Shown one piece after another: positions 25,834-34,858 of a stretch of DNA of 64,000 nt. The translations under genes and the position numbers were made by a program. The notes beneath the pieces are model-generated. The model was not told the origin of the DNA, did no database searches, and saw only the letters and a program-made list of their open reading frames with translations. The stretch is taken from assembly GCA_965215145.1 (NCBI GenBank), contig OZ244038.1, forward strand, positions 682,001 through 746,000, read 5' to 3'. Positions within the stretch are counted from its first letter, which is position 1. The number at the start of each line of letters is the position of its first letter. This DNA comes from G965215145 sp965215145. Lineage in GTDB: Bacteria > Bacteroidota > Rhodothermia > Rhodothermales > JANQRZ01.

Positions 25834-28800
25834 GCCATCTCGGGGAGGGCCTCGCTGAACTGCACGCCGACGAGGCGGCTCACGCCCTCCTCCTGCATCG
25901 TCACCCCGTACATCCGGTCGGCCGCCTCCATCGTCAGCTTGTTGTGGGTCACCAGGATGAACTGCGTCGTCTCGGAGAAGGTGCGGATCAGCCGCATGAA
26001 CCGCTCGACGTTGGCGTCGTCGAGCGGGGCGTCGACCTCGTCGAGGATGCAGAACGGGCTCGGCTTGACGAGGTAGATGGCGAACAGCAGCGCGATCGCC
26101 GTCAGCGTCTTCTCGCCGCCGGAGAGCTGGGCGATCCCGCTCGGCTTCTTCCCCTTCGGGCGGGCGCGGATCTCGACGTCGTCCTCCAGCGGGTCGTCCC
26201 CGGCGAGGACGAGGTCGGCCGAGGCGTTCTCGCCGAAGAGGTCCTCGAAGAGCCGCTGGAACTGGGTGCGGACGGCCCCGAACGTCTCCTCGAAGCGGGC
26301 GCGCGCGGTGGCGTTGATCTCGCGGATCGTGCTGCGCAGCGACGTCTCGGCCCCTTCGAGGTCGCGCTGCTGCTCCAGCAGGAAGTCGAGCCGCTCCTTC
26401 TCCTCCTCGTAGGTCTCGAGGGCGAGCTCGTTGACGGCGCCGAGGGTGCGGAGGCGGTCGCGGAGGGCGGGGGTCTCCTCACGCGCCGCCTGCGCGTCGA
26501 AGTCCTCGTCAGGCTCGGCCAGTTCGGGGAGGGCGACGCCGTACTCGCCCCAGACCCGCTCGGCCAGCGCCTCGATGCGCGCCTGCAGCTCGGCGAGGCG
26601 GATCCGGCCGGCGCTCTGCTGGGCCTGCGCCTCCTCGCGGAGCCGGCGGACCTCGCGGAGCAGCGCGTCGGTGTCGGAGATGGCGGAGCGGGCTTCGGAG
26701 AGCGCACCTTCTGCTTCGCGGAGGGCGGCCGTCAGCCGGTCGAGGTCGCCGCGGAGGCCGGCCGCGCCGCCGGCCCGCTCGGACTCCATCGCCTCGGCCT
26801 CGGTGCGAGCAGCCTCGACGCGCTCGCGCTCGGCGGCGCGGGCGGTGGCACGGGTGTCGAGGTCGGCGGCGGCCTGGCGGGCGCGGTCACGGTCGCGGCG
26901 GGCGGCCTCGGCAGTAGCGCGGGCCTGCGCAGCAAAAACACGGGCCTCGCCGAGTTGGTCGAGGGCGACGCGGGCCTCGGCCTCGGCGGTGGCGGCCTCG
27001 GCGCGGACGGCGTCCCGCTGCTCGGCGGCGGCCTCGGCAGCGCGGCGGGCCTCGCCGAGCGCTTCTTCCTGCTCGCCCGTCGCCTGGGCGGCGTCGAGCT
27101 GGTCGTGCAACTCGGAGAGGCGGGCGGCGCCCTCGTCGCGGCGGCGGACCTCGGCCTCCAGCGAGAGCCGGGCGGCCTGCGCGGCGCGCTCGGCCTCAGC
27201 GGCGGCGCGCTCCGCCTCGCGGACGGCGTCGCGCGCGGCGTCGAGCCCAAGCGCGTCCCGCCCGGTGCGGAGCCGACCGAGTCTTTCCTCCAGCTGCTCG
27301 ATCTCGGCGGCGGCTTCGGCGGCGGCGGCCTCGGCGGCCTCGTGCTGCTCGGCGCGGCCCAGCCGCTCGGCGGAGCCGGCGCCCTCGTCTCCCCCCGCGC
27401 GGAGGATGCCGGCGCTGAGCCACTCGCCGGCCGGCGTCACGAACCGCGCGACGGGGTACTGCGCTTGCAACGATGCGGCCTCCTCCAGCCCGTTCACGAC
27501 GAAGTGGTTGGCGAGGAGGAGCCGGACGAGCCGCCGGTGCGCCGGGTCCGCCACCTCCACATCGGCGCCGAGGGGGCGGGCGCCGGGCGGGGTGGGGGAG
27601 AGGACCTGCGGGCCGCGCTCCGGGAGCCGCTCCAGGACGAGGAACGTTGCGCGGCCGGCGCCCTCGCTCTGTAGCCGCTCGATGCCGGCGCGGGCCTCGG
27701 CCTCGGTGTTGACTACGACCCCATCGGCGAGCGGGCCGAGCGCGGCGCCGACGGCGGCGCGGAGGTCGGCCGGGCACACGAGGAGGTCGGCGACGGTGCG
27801 GGGCGCGGCGGCCCAGTCCGGCTCGGCGAGGAGGGTCTGCGCAGCGTCCGAGAGCCCGTCGAGGCTTTCGAGGAGGCTGCCAAGCACGTCGGCCTCGGCG
27901 CGGGCGGCGTCGTGGCGGCGCCGGGCGGCTTGCAGCGCCTCCTCCGCCGGCCCGATGCGGGCATCGAGGTCGGCGCGGGCGGCCTCGGCTTTTGTATAGG
28001 TGGATTCCGCGCCGGCCAACCGTCGCTGCGCCTCGGCATGTCCGGTCTCCGCGCGCTCGGCGTCGGCTTGGAGCCCGTCGAGCCCGGCGGCGGCGTCCTC
28101 GCGCTGCTGGGTCAGCCGCTCGACCTCCTGCTGTAAGAGCGCCCGCCGGCCCTCGCGGGCGTCGAGCGCCCGCTCGGCCTCGCGCTGCGCGGCCTCCTGC
28201 CGGCGGGCCTCGGCGTCGGCCTCGGCGAGGCGGGCGCGGACGGCCTCGGCGGCGGCGCGGCGGGCGTCGGCGAGCCGGCGGGCCTCCGCCTCGGCGGCTT
28301 CTGCTTCGGCGAGCAGGACGTCGGCCTCGGCGATGGCGGCGTCGAGCGCGGCGGACTCGGATCCAAGCGTGGCGCGGCGCTCGGCGTCGGCGTCGGCCTC
28401 GCGGGCGAGGCGGTCGAGCGCGGCGGCGGCGGCGGCGCGGCGCTCGGCGGCGAGAGCGGCCTCGGCCTCGGCCCGGCGGATCCGCTCGGTCTGCCGGTTC
28501 AGCGCGGCCTGCGCCTCGCGCAGCGCGCCCTCCCGCTCGACCAGCGCGGCCTGCAACGCCGCGCTCTGCGCCTCGTGCCGCTGCAGGTGCGCCGTCCGCT
28601 CGGCGACGAGCCGTTCCAGCGTACCGGCCTGGCCGGAGACGGCGTCGCGCTCGTCGGCGAGGCGGGCGTAGTCGGCGTGGGCGAGGCCGAGCTCGAGGGC
28701 GCGGAGGCGGGCCTTCAGCTCGTGGAACCGCTCGGCCTTCTTGGCCTGGCGGCGGAGGCTCTGGACCCGCTTCGCGATCTCGTCCGTGAGGTCGGTCAGC

Positions 28801-29369
28801 CGGGTGAGGTCGGCCTGGGTGGCGTCGAGGCGGCGGAGGGCCTGGGCGCGGCGGAGCTTGTACTTCGTGATGCCGGCGGCCTCCTCAAAGAGCCGCCGCC
28901 GGTCCTGCGGGCTCTCGCTCAGGATGTCCTCGATCATCTTGAGCTCGATCACCGAGTAGGCGCCCGGCCCCATCCCCGTGTCCATGAACAGGTCGAGGAT
29001 GTCCTTGAGCCGGCAGACGGCGCCGTTGAGGACGTACTCGCTCTCGCCCGAGCGGTAGAGCCGCCGGCCGACGGTGACGTCGGTGTACTCGGTGGGGAGG
29101 ACGCCGCGGGTGTTGTGGATCGTCAGCGTCGCCTCGGCGAGGCCGAGGGCGCGGCGCGTGGCGGTGCCGTTGAAGATGACGTTCTCCATCTTCTCCGAGC
29201 GCAGCAGCCGCGCCCGCTGCTCGCCGAGCACCCAGCGCACGGCGTCGATGATGTTGCTCTTGCCACACCCGTTGGGGCCGACGATGGCCGTCACGCCGGG
29301 GTCGAACTGCACGGCGGTCCGGTCGGCGAAGCTCTTGAAGCCGTGGAGCTCGATCTGGTGGAGGTACAT
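25830..29369 (-). CDS. smc: Chromosome segregation protein SMC
   Basis: 1179 residues, the usual SMC length. The N-terminal ATPase half has LHGFKSFADRT and Walker A GPNGCGKSN. Long heptad-rich coiled coils, very Ala/Glu/Arg-rich, flank a hinge near residues 515-650 (LLVCPADLRAAVGAALGPLA). The C-terminal half has the signature LSGGEKTLTAIALLFA and Walker B FCILDEVDAPLDDANV. It condenses and separates chromosomes with ScpA/ScpB, which are not in the window. The start is ATG at 29369. TATCTTCC on the minus strand near 29402-29409 is a possible promoter box. Confidence 0.97.
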   Translation of the reverse strand: MYLHQIELHGFKSFADRTAVQFDPGVTAIVGPNGCGKSNIIDAVRWVLGEQRARLLRSEKMENVIFNGTATRRALGLAEATLTIHNTRGVLPTEYTDVTVGRRLYRSGESEYVLNGAVCRLKDILDLFMDTGMGPGAYSVIELKMIEDILSESPQDRRRLFEEAAGITKYKLRRAQALRRLDATQADLTRLTDLTDEIAKRVQSLRRQAKKAERFHELKARLRALELGLAHADYARLADERDAVSGQAGTLERLVAERTAHLQRHEAQSAALQAALVEREGALREAQAALNRQTERIRRAEAEAALAAERRAAAAAALDRLAREADADAERRATLGSESAALDAAIAEADVLLAEAEAAEAEARRLADARRAAAEAVRARLAEADAEARRQEAAQREAERALDAREGRRALLQQEVERLTQQREDAAAGLDGLQADAERAETGHAEAQRRLAGAESTYTKAEAARADLDARIGPAEEALQAARRRHDAARAEADVLGSLLESLDGLSDAAQTLLAEPDWAAAPRTVADLLVCPADLRAAVGAALGPLADGVVVNTEAEARAGIERLQSEGAGRATFLVLERLPERGPQVLSPTPPGARPLGADVEVADPAHRRLVRLLLANHFVVNGLEEAASLQAQYPVARFVTPAGEWLSAGILRAGGDEGAGSAERLGRAEQHEAAEAAAAEAAAEIEQLEERLGRLRTGRDALGLDAARDAVREAERAAAEAERAAQAARLSLEAEVRRRDEGAARLSELHDQLDAAQATGEQEEALGEARRAAEAAAEQRDAVRAEAATAEAEARVALDQLGEARVFAAQARATAEAARRDRDRARQAAADLDTRATARAAERERVEAARTEAEAMESERAGGAAGLRGDLDRLTAALREAEGALSEARSAISDTDALLREVRRLREEAQAQQSAGRIRLAELQARIEALAERVWGEYGVALPELAEPDEDFDAQAAREETPALRDRLRTLGAVNELALETYEEEKERLDFLLEQQRDLEGAETSLRSTIREINATARARFEETFGAVRTQFQRLFEDLFGENASADLVLAGDDPLEDDVEIRARPKGKKPSGIAQLSGGEKTLTAIALLFAIYLVKPSPFCILDEVDAPLDDANVERFMRLIRTFSETTQFILVTHNKLTMEAADRMYGVTMQEEGVSRLVGVQFSEALPEMA

Positions 29370-29427
29370 GCGGCGGGCTAACCCGTGGGAGGGGGCACGC
29401 CGGAAGATAGCCCGGCCCGGACGAGCG

Positions 29428-29460
29428 GCGCCCCGCCTCGCACCGGGTGAGGCGGGGCGC
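29428..29460 (-). terminator. GC-rich hairpin between the 89-residue gene and smc
   Basis: A perfect 12-bp stem, GCGCCCCGCCTC with GAGGCGGGGCGC, and a 9-nt loop. No T-run follows on either strand, so it is a stem-only terminator at best, ending transcription of the gene at 29485-29754 before smc. Confidence 0.5.
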
Positions 29461-29484
29461 GATCACGCAGGCAGCCGGAGCCGG

Positions 29485-29754
29485 CTACTCCTCCTTGACC
29501 CGGCTCGCGTCCTCGATGCGGGGGTTCGCCTTGAGGCCGTCGTCCATCTGCCGGCCGACGTAGTCGTTGCCGGCCTCGCCCTGCCGGTTCGCCTCGGGGT
29601 CGGGGGTGCGGACGGTGGCACCGGTGTCGGCCGCATCTTCGAGGGCGGGGTCTTCGAGGTCCTCGGCGAGGCTGTCGGAGACCTGCGGCTTGGGGGCGTC
29701 GTCGCGGCGGGTGACGCCGTGGCCGTCGGGGGTGTGCTGGTCGGGGTGGCCCAT
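29485..29754 (-). CDS. Small acidic hydrophilic protein, unknown
   Basis: 89 residues from ATG 29754. It is rich in Asp, Glu, Pro and Gly, with no hydrophobic segment (starts GHPDQHTPDGHGVTRRDD, later SLAEDLEDPALEDAADTGAT) and looks intrinsically disordered. No family recognised. Codon use matches the neighbours and the frame is bounded by a hairpin after its stop, which support a real gene. It lies between smc and the protease/propeller gene, all on the minus strand. Confidence 0.5.
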   Translation of the reverse strand: MGHPDQHTPDGHGVTRRDDAPKPQVSDSLAEDLEDPALEDAADTGATVRTPDPEANRQGEAGNDYVGRQMDDGLKANPRIEDASRVKEE

Positions 29755-29825
29755 GAGCGGGAGGGGTCGGGTGGAAGGGAGCGAGCGGTAAACGCACCGC
29801 TCTGGCAGAAGCTTCCGCCGTCCAT

Positions 29826-32800
29826 TTAGAACGGCAGCGTGGCCTGGAGGCGGTAGTACACGTCGAGGTCGTCGAGGTCCACGCTCTCCCCGAGGAGGTC
29901 CCACCGCTGCGCGACGCCGAGGGCGTGGATGAGCGGGAAGCCGCCGAGGCTGACCCGGTTCTTCAGCTCGGTCCCCACACCGGTTCGCCGGATGGCGTCG
30001 CCGAAGCCCGCCCCGGTCCAGACGGCCCCGGCGTCCACGAACAGCGCGGGCGCGACGCGGCCGAGCTCCAGGAACCCGAGCAGCCGGGTCTGGAGGTCGA
30101 ACACCGGTGGGAGCCGGTACTCCGCCGTCCCGAACAGCACCCGGTCGCCGACGGCGAAGCGGCGGTAGCCGCGGACGCGCTCGGCGTCGGAGAGCGTGAC
30201 GGGCTCGGTGAAGGGGATCTGGAGGTCCACATCGTCGTAGCGCGAGAGCCCGATCACGTCCTGCGCTAGCGTCTCCCCAAACTGCGCCTGCGCGCGGCCG
30301 TAGAGGTAGAACCGCCCGATGCCGAGCTGCGGCGAGACCCAGACCGCCTGCGCGTCCGGCCGCACGAACGCGGCGTCGCTGCCGAGCGCGGGCAGCCCGG
30401 CCGTCACCCGGAGCCGGAGGCCGGTCCCGTCGAGCGGGTGGAGGTCGTTGTAGCGGTACGGCCGCTGGCGCCGCCAGGTGAAGCCGGCGCGGACCTCGGC
30501 GCGGTAGCCGGCCTCAGGCTGCGGCAGCCCGCTCGTGGTCTCCACGTCCTCGAACCCCGCGTCGTCGAAGGGGTCGGCGTAGGCGTAGCGGAGGCGGAGG
30601 CTGGTGGAGGTCGAGGTGAACGGTGCCGTCGTGAGGTCGAGCGGGAGGGTGGCCGAGAGGTCGCCGCCGGCGAGGTCCTCGACGAGGAGCGAGGTGCCGT
30701 ACCAGCGGGCGGGGCTGGGGTAGCGGTAGAGGTTCAGCGTCAGCGTCGGCGCGAGCTGGGCGTTGGTGTAGGAGACGAACGCGAGCGTGTTGTCCGCGAA
30801 CTCGGGGATCGAGACGCTGCCGAAGGCGGTGAGGAGGTGCTTCCCCAACGGCTCGACCCACAGCGTCGCGCCGGTGACGCCGTAGTCGCTGAAGTCGAGC
30901 TCGGTGTAGGGGAGGGCGAAGGAGGTGACGTGGGTGAGGTTCGCCAGCGAGCGGTAGCCGCGCCGCTCGCGGACGAGCGCGGAGTCGGGCGCGATCCGGT
31001 CGGGGATGGTCTCGGGGGGGCGGTGCTCGGTCCACGCCGCGTAGGCCGGCGGGGCGACGGCGGGCGGGCGGGCCTCCGGGCGCCGGGCGGCGTCGATCAG
31101 AAAAGCCTCCTCGCTCCGCTTCGTTTCCGTGCTTACCACGAGCAGGCGGCCGTGGGCGTGGGCGGAGTCCGGCGGGAGCCAGTCGGTGACGCGGGCGCCG
31201 GTGAAGAGGTACGTCACGCGGCGCTCAACGGGGGTGGGGATGGTGCCAGCCTGTAGAGGCGACGCATGCGTCGCCCTTACCACGTTTCCCTCTGCGGTTT
31301 CCGCCGGCTCCAGGTCCAACACGAACACGTTCGGCACGTCGTCGCGGAGGGAGGTGTAGGCGAGGCGGCGGCCGTCCGGGCTCCAGACCGGCCCGCGGTC
31401 GTCGGCGCCGCTCACCGAGACCCGCTCGGCCGCGCCCGTCGCCGCGTCGATCAGCACGATCTCGCGCTCGTCCCCGAACACCGACGCCGCGAGGCGGCGC
31501 CCATCCGGGCTCCACCGCAGCGCCGTCATCAGCGTCCCCCCCGCGAACCGCGTCAGCCGCGCCTCCGCGCCCGTCTCGAGGTCGAGCACGAACACGTCGG
31601 CCGTGCCGCCCTCGGCGCCGACGAAGGCGAGCCGGCGGCCGTCCGGCGCGAACGTCGGGCTGGAGGCGCGGCGGCTCCGGGTGAGGCGGCGGGTCTCTCG
31701 GGTGCGGAGGTCGTGGAGGAAGAGGTCGAAGACGAGCGAGCCGTTCTCCCCCCGGACGCGGCGGGCGTAGGCGATCCGCTCGCCCTCCGGCCCCCACGCG
31801 AGCTGCCCCGCCAGCCCGCCCTCGGCGACCACCCGCACGCGCCGGGCAACCGTCGTGTCCGTCAGCCCCTCGATCACCGCGAGCCGGCGGACGGGCCGCA
31901 CCACGGAGGTCAGGACCAGCGCCGCAACCCGCGACGTGTCCGGGCTGTAGGCGACGTCGTAGAGGAAGTCGCCGGGGACCCGTAGCGCGGCGCCGAGCGA
32001 GTCCGTCCGCTCCATCTGTCCGGCGAGGGTGTTGTAGTAGACGTTGACGTGTTTACGCCACTCAGCGTAGAAGTCCCGGTAGGATTCGCCCGTGACCTCC
32101 TCGAAGGCGTCGTAGAAGTCGTGCACGCGGATGCCGGGGAGGACCGGCTCGCGGTGGGCGAGGACCGCGGCGATGGTGGAGTCCCCGCGGGTCTCGGCGA
32201 GGTAGCGGACCTGGCTGTTGCCGGCGGCGTAGAGGAGGCGGCCGTTCAGCGGGGAGGTCCCGTCCTCGTAGCTCATCCGGTCCTCGAAGACGGCCGTGCG
32301 GAGCCAGCGGTCGCCGCGCTGCGCGTCCCAGTCCTCGGTCTCGTACTGCGCGAGGCCCTCCGTCCAGAAGCGCGGGAGCGGGTTGCCGAAGAGGTTGTCG
32401 AAGAACCCCAGCGAGCCCTGCACCGCGCGGTAGTGGAAGAGGTGGACGAGCTCGTGGGCGATCACCTTCCGTAGCCACGTCACGTCGCCCGTCCAGATCT
32501 GCGCCGCCTCGTTCACCCCGACCCAGACGTTCGTGAACCCCGCCCGCCCGACGTTGACGGCGAACCCGTTGGCGATCTCGTCCTCGTCGGAGAGGTAGAT
32601 CCGGATCGGCCGGTCGAAGGTGACGCCGAGGTTTTCGGAGAGCGCGGCGTAGCTCGCCTCGGCGACCGCGGCGGCCTCGGCCTCAATGCCGGCGAGGTGC
32701 TCGGGGTAGACGATCTCGAAGTGCTCCGTCCTCGCCACGCGCCAATCGAGCTCCGGGTGGTTCCGCCCGTTGAAGGCGCGGAACCCCTGCCCCACGGCGG

Positions 32801-32846
32801 GCGCGGCGAGCAGCACGGCGAGCAGGAGGAAAGCGGCGAGGCGCAT
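29826..32846 (-). CDS. Metalloprotease-like / propeller / outer-membrane barrel protein (paralogue)
   Basis: 1006 residues from ATG 32846, which opens a signal peptide (RLAAFLLLAVLLAAPAVGQ). The layout matches 9624-12899. It begins with a peptidase-MA-like head with VIAHELVHLFHY (HExxH) and RFWTEGLAQYE. TolB-like blades follow (LAWGPEGERIAYARR, LRWSPDGRRLAASVF, PVWSPDGRRLAYTS), then a C-terminal barrel ending YRLQATLPF. A REP hairpin (31253-31280) is embedded in frame in the propeller part, where the protein reads VVRATHASPLQAG. An AAGCTA (TAGCTT on this strand) at 32878-32883 lies 32 nt before the start. Confidence 0.8.
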   Translation of the reverse strand: MRLAAFLLLAVLLAAPAVGQGFRAFNGRNHPELDWRVARTEHFEIVYPEHLAGIEAEAAAVAEASYAALSENLGVTFDRPIRIYLSDEDEIANGFAVNVGRAGFTNVWVGVNEAAQIWTGDVTWLRKVIAHELVHLFHYRAVQGSLGFFDNLFGNPLPRFWTEGLAQYETEDWDAQRGDRWLRTAVFEDRMSYEDGTSPLNGRLLYAAGNSQVRYLAETRGDSTIAAVLAHREPVLPGIRVHDFYDAFEEVTGESYRDFYAEWRKHVNVYYNTLAGQMERTDSLGAALRVPGDFLYDVAYSPDTSRVAALVLTSVVRPVRRLAVIEGLTDTTVARRVRVVAEGGLAGQLAWGPEGERIAYARRVRGENGSLVFDLFLHDLRTRETRRLTRSRRASSPTFAPDGRRLAFVGAEGGTADVFVLDLETGAEARLTRFAGGTLMTALRWSPDGRRLAASVFGDEREIVLIDAATGAAERVSVSGADDRGPVWSPDGRRLAYTSLRDDVPNVFVLDLEPAETAEGNVVRATHASPLQAGTIPTPVERRVTYLFTGARVTDWLPPDSAHAHGRLLVVSTETKRSEEAFLIDAARRPEARPPAVAPPAYAAWTEHRPPETIPDRIAPDSALVRERRGYRSLANLTHVTSFALPYTELDFSDYGVTGATLWVEPLGKHLLTAFGSVSIPEFADNTLAFVSYTNAQLAPTLTLNLYRYPSPARWYGTSLLVEDLAGGDLSATLPLDLTTAPFTSTSTSLRLRYAYADPFDDAGFEDVETTSGLPQPEAGYRAEVRAGFTWRRQRPYRYNDLHPLDGTGLRLRVTAGLPALGSDAAFVRPDAQAVWVSPQLGIGRFYLYGRAQAQFGETLAQDVIGLSRYDDVDLQIPFTEPVTLSDAERVRGYRRFAVGDRVLFGTAEYRLPPVFDLQTRLLGFLELGRVAPALFVDAGAVWTGAGFGDAIRRTGVGTELKNRVSLGGFPLIHALGVAQRWDLLGESVDLDDLDVYYRLQATLPF
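31253..31280. repeat. REP palindrome embedded in a coding region
   Basis: Arms GTAGAGGCGACGCA and TGCGTCGCCCTTAC form a near-perfect 28-nt hairpin inside the gene at 29826-32846, translated in frame. Ends match the other REP copies with two changes. Confidence 0.75.
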
Positions 32847-32909
32847 GGGGGATTGGACAGAGCAGGGCAAGCCGGAAAAGCTACCAACGCCTCGGGGGTA
32901 CGGCTTCCC

Positions 32910-32933
32910 GTAGGGACGCGGCACGCCGCGTCC
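32910..32933. repeat. Degenerate REP hairpin upstream of the protease/propeller gene
   Basis: GTAGGGACGCGGC then AC then GCCGCGTCC. The left end keeps the REP-like GTAGGG, while the right end (GGGCGG) has lost the CCCTAC complement. Confidence 0.5.
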
Positions 32934-33014
32934 GGGCGGAGGGTCTCGATGACGCACCGGCAGCGGGCCCCCTTCGGCTGCGCTGCTGCCGCGCCTTCTC
33001 TATCGGATGCACCA

Positions 33015-33042
33015 TTGGTTTCTGGGCTCGAAATTTATCTCC
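33015..33042 (+). promoter_or_regulatory. Candidate promoter for the nuclease-like/Rad52 pair
   Basis: TTG at 33015-33017, an 18-nt spacer that is AT-rich for this genome, then TATCTCC at 33036. It resembles the TTG/TAnnTTTG layout loosely. Confidence 0.3.
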
Positions 33043-33134
33043 AACCCACTGTGACACCCAGGTGGCACCCGCCCTTCCGATCCTTCGTGTGCGCGCGCGT
33101 GACGCGCCGCACAACCCCCTACCGACGCCTCCCG

Positions 33135-33860
33135 ATGATCCACCCCCTCCACACCGACACGCCCCGTGCGCGGGGCCTCCTCAGCGGCCCGGCCTACGAA
33201 CCGCCCTACGACGGCGCCGTGCAGGACGAGTTCGCCTGGCACATCGTGAAGTACCTCCGCGAGGACGCCGTCCTCCTCGCCGACGCCGAGCTCGAGACCG
33301 ACGGCGCCCTCTTCAACGTCGACTTCGTCGTCGAGGTCGCCGACGGGGCCGGGCGGAAGCGGCGGATCGGGTTCGAGTGCGGCGGCACGCGGAGCCTCCG
33401 CGACCACCAGCGCCGCCTCCGCCGCGACGCCTCGCTCGTCGCCTCCGGCGCCGTGGACGCCCTCTACCGCCTCCGCGGCAGCGACCTCCTCGACCACGTG
33501 GAGGACTGCCTCTACCTCGTGGCGCAGTGGGAGGCCGCGGCCGGCGCGGGCTGCACCCCTGGTGCCGGCGGCGTACCCGACGCGTTCTCCGAGCGGGGCC
33601 GGATCAACCTCCACACCCTCGCCACGCGCGAGGCGAAGGGGCTCCGCCTCCGGCCCGAGCAGTCCGCCGCGATGGTGACCTACGAGATCGACCCGCAGCA
33701 GGAGGAGTACTTCAGCGAGCGCCACCTCTGGCACGCCGCCAACGGGACGAACCCGTTCCTCCTGCTCCGCCACTTCGACCGCCGGTTCGCCGCGGCCTGG
33801 GAGCCGCACGTGGACGAGGCCGCCCCGGCCCCGCAGCGCCTCCGCCCGACGGGCAGCTAA
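33135..33860 (+). CDS. Unknown protein, possible PD-(D/E)XK-like nuclease
   Basis: 241 residues from ATG 33135. No named family recognised. The N-terminal half has a pattern reminiscent of restriction-like nucleases: an upstream acidic helix (DEFAWHIVKYLREDAVLLAD), then FNVDFVVEV, a charged turn, and RIGFECGGTRSLRDHQRR. Here VDF and FEC would supply the D and E, but the usual lysine is a glycine. The segment DALYRLRGSDLLDHVEDCLY is well ordered, and the C-terminal half is unassigned. A Rad52-type annealing gene follows 31 bp downstream on the same strand, which suggests a joint role in DNA end processing. The nuclease call is a hypothesis. Confidence 0.5.
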   Translation: MIHPLHTDTPRARGLLSGPAYEPPYDGAVQDEFAWHIVKYLREDAVLLADAELETDGALFNVDFVVEVADGAGRKRRIGFECGGTRSLRDHQRRLRRDASLVASGAVDALYRLRGSDLLDHVEDCLYLVAQWEAAAGAGCTPGAGGVPDAFSERGRINLHTLATREAKGLRLRPEQSAAMVTYEIDPQQEEYFSERHLWHAANGTNPFLLLRHFDRRFAAAWEPHVDEAAPAPQRLRPTGS

Positions 33861-33891
33861 CCCCTCCTTCCACCCCCGCACCCCCAACCCC

Positions 33892-34557
33892 ATGCCCATC
33901 GACTGGAGCCGCCTCACCGAGCCCTTCGCGCCCGACGACGTTGAGTGGAAGCCTGGAGCCACGACCCGAGACAAGAAGAAGGGCCTCGCGATGGCCTACA
34001 TCACGGCGCGCGCGGTGCAGCAGCGGCTCGACGAGGTGTTCGGGCCGGGGAGCTGGAAGAACGAGTTCCGCTCCGGCCCCGAGGGCGGGGTGATCTGCCG
34101 GATCTACTTCAAGAACGACGATGGCGAGTGGGTCTGGCGCGAGGACGGCGCCGACAACACGGAGGTCGAGGCGGTGAAGGGCGGGCTCTCGAACGCGATG
34201 AAGCGGGCCGGCGCCGCGCTCGGCATCGGGCGCTATCTCCACGACCTCCCCTCACAGTGGGTGCCGCTCGACGAGCGCGGCCGCTTCGCCGAGCCGCCGC
34301 GCGTCCCCGCACGTTACCTCCCAAGGGGGGCCGGCCAGCCGCAGCGCCCGCGCAATGCGGGGTCCCCGGCTTCGAATGCGGGGCCCCGCCCGCAGTCGGC
34401 TCCTCGGCAGGCGGGTGACGCGCGCGGTGGGCACAGCGTCCAGCACGGGCACGCGGGGAACGGTAGGGACCAGCGTAATGGGGGGCCGCGCGACGACCAG
34501 CGCGGACCGGCGGGCTCCAGCACGCCGCCGTTTCCCACCGGGGGCCGGTCCCGGTAA
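33892..34557 (+). CDS. Rad52/22-family single-strand annealing protein
   Basis: 221 residues. Residues 1-125 match the Rad52/Rad22 (Sak/DdrA-like) core: VEWKPGATTRDKKKGLAMAY, then ITARAVQQRLDEVFGPGSWK, a beta hairpin VICRIYFKNDDGEWVWREDG, and TEVEAVKGGLSNAMKRAGAALGIGRYLHDLP. These proteins form rings that anneal complementary single strands. The last 80 residues are a disordered Pro/Gly/Arg/Asn tail like that of single-strand binding proteins. It lies 31 bp behind the nuclease-like gene, and no phage genes are nearby, so a resident repair role is as likely as a prophage remnant. Confidence 0.85.
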   Translation: MPIDWSRLTEPFAPDDVEWKPGATTRDKKKGLAMAYITARAVQQRLDEVFGPGSWKNEFRSGPEGGVICRIYFKNDDGEWVWREDGADNTEVEAVKGGLSNAMKRAGAALGIGRYLHDLPSQWVPLDERGRFAEPPRVPARYLPRGAGQPQRPRNAGSPASNAGPRPQSAPRQAGDARGGHSVQHGHAGNGRDQRNGGPRDDQRGPAGSSTPPFPTGGRSR

Positions 34558-34858
34558 GGGTTGAGAAGACCCCGGACGCTCCGGTGGTGGGCCTGCTTCG
34601 GCGGGTCCGCCGCCGGCTTTACCAGGGTCGTAACAGGGCCGAGAGGAGACAGCGGCGCGCGCAGGACGGAGAGGCCGAGCAGCGCGGCGCGGGTGGAACG
34701 GTCTTCGTGCATAGCCCGCCCATCCATCCGAAAGGGCCGCTTTGGCGCGTTGAGGGAGTGGATTGCTCCGGCTTGGATTGACTGCTCTCCGGCTCTTAGC
34801 TTTGGCGCCCTTTGGCCCGCGTCCCCACCGCCGCGCCTGCGACCGCCTTCGTCGGCGG
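34558..34858. other. Spacer before the LamG/sorting-domain gene
   Basis: About 300 bp with no convincing gene. It contains the promoter candidate at 34773-34804. The stretch 34558-34770 shows no hairpin or repeat that I can support. Confidence 0.4.
34773..34804 (+). promoter_or_regulatory. Candidate promoter: TTG - 21 nt - TAGCTTTG
   Basis: TTG at 34773-34775 and TAGCTTTG at 34797-34804 match the Bacteroidota -33/-7 layout, with a perfect TAnnTTTG. It lies 55 nt before the ATG at 34859. This is the best single match in the window. Confidence 0.5.
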
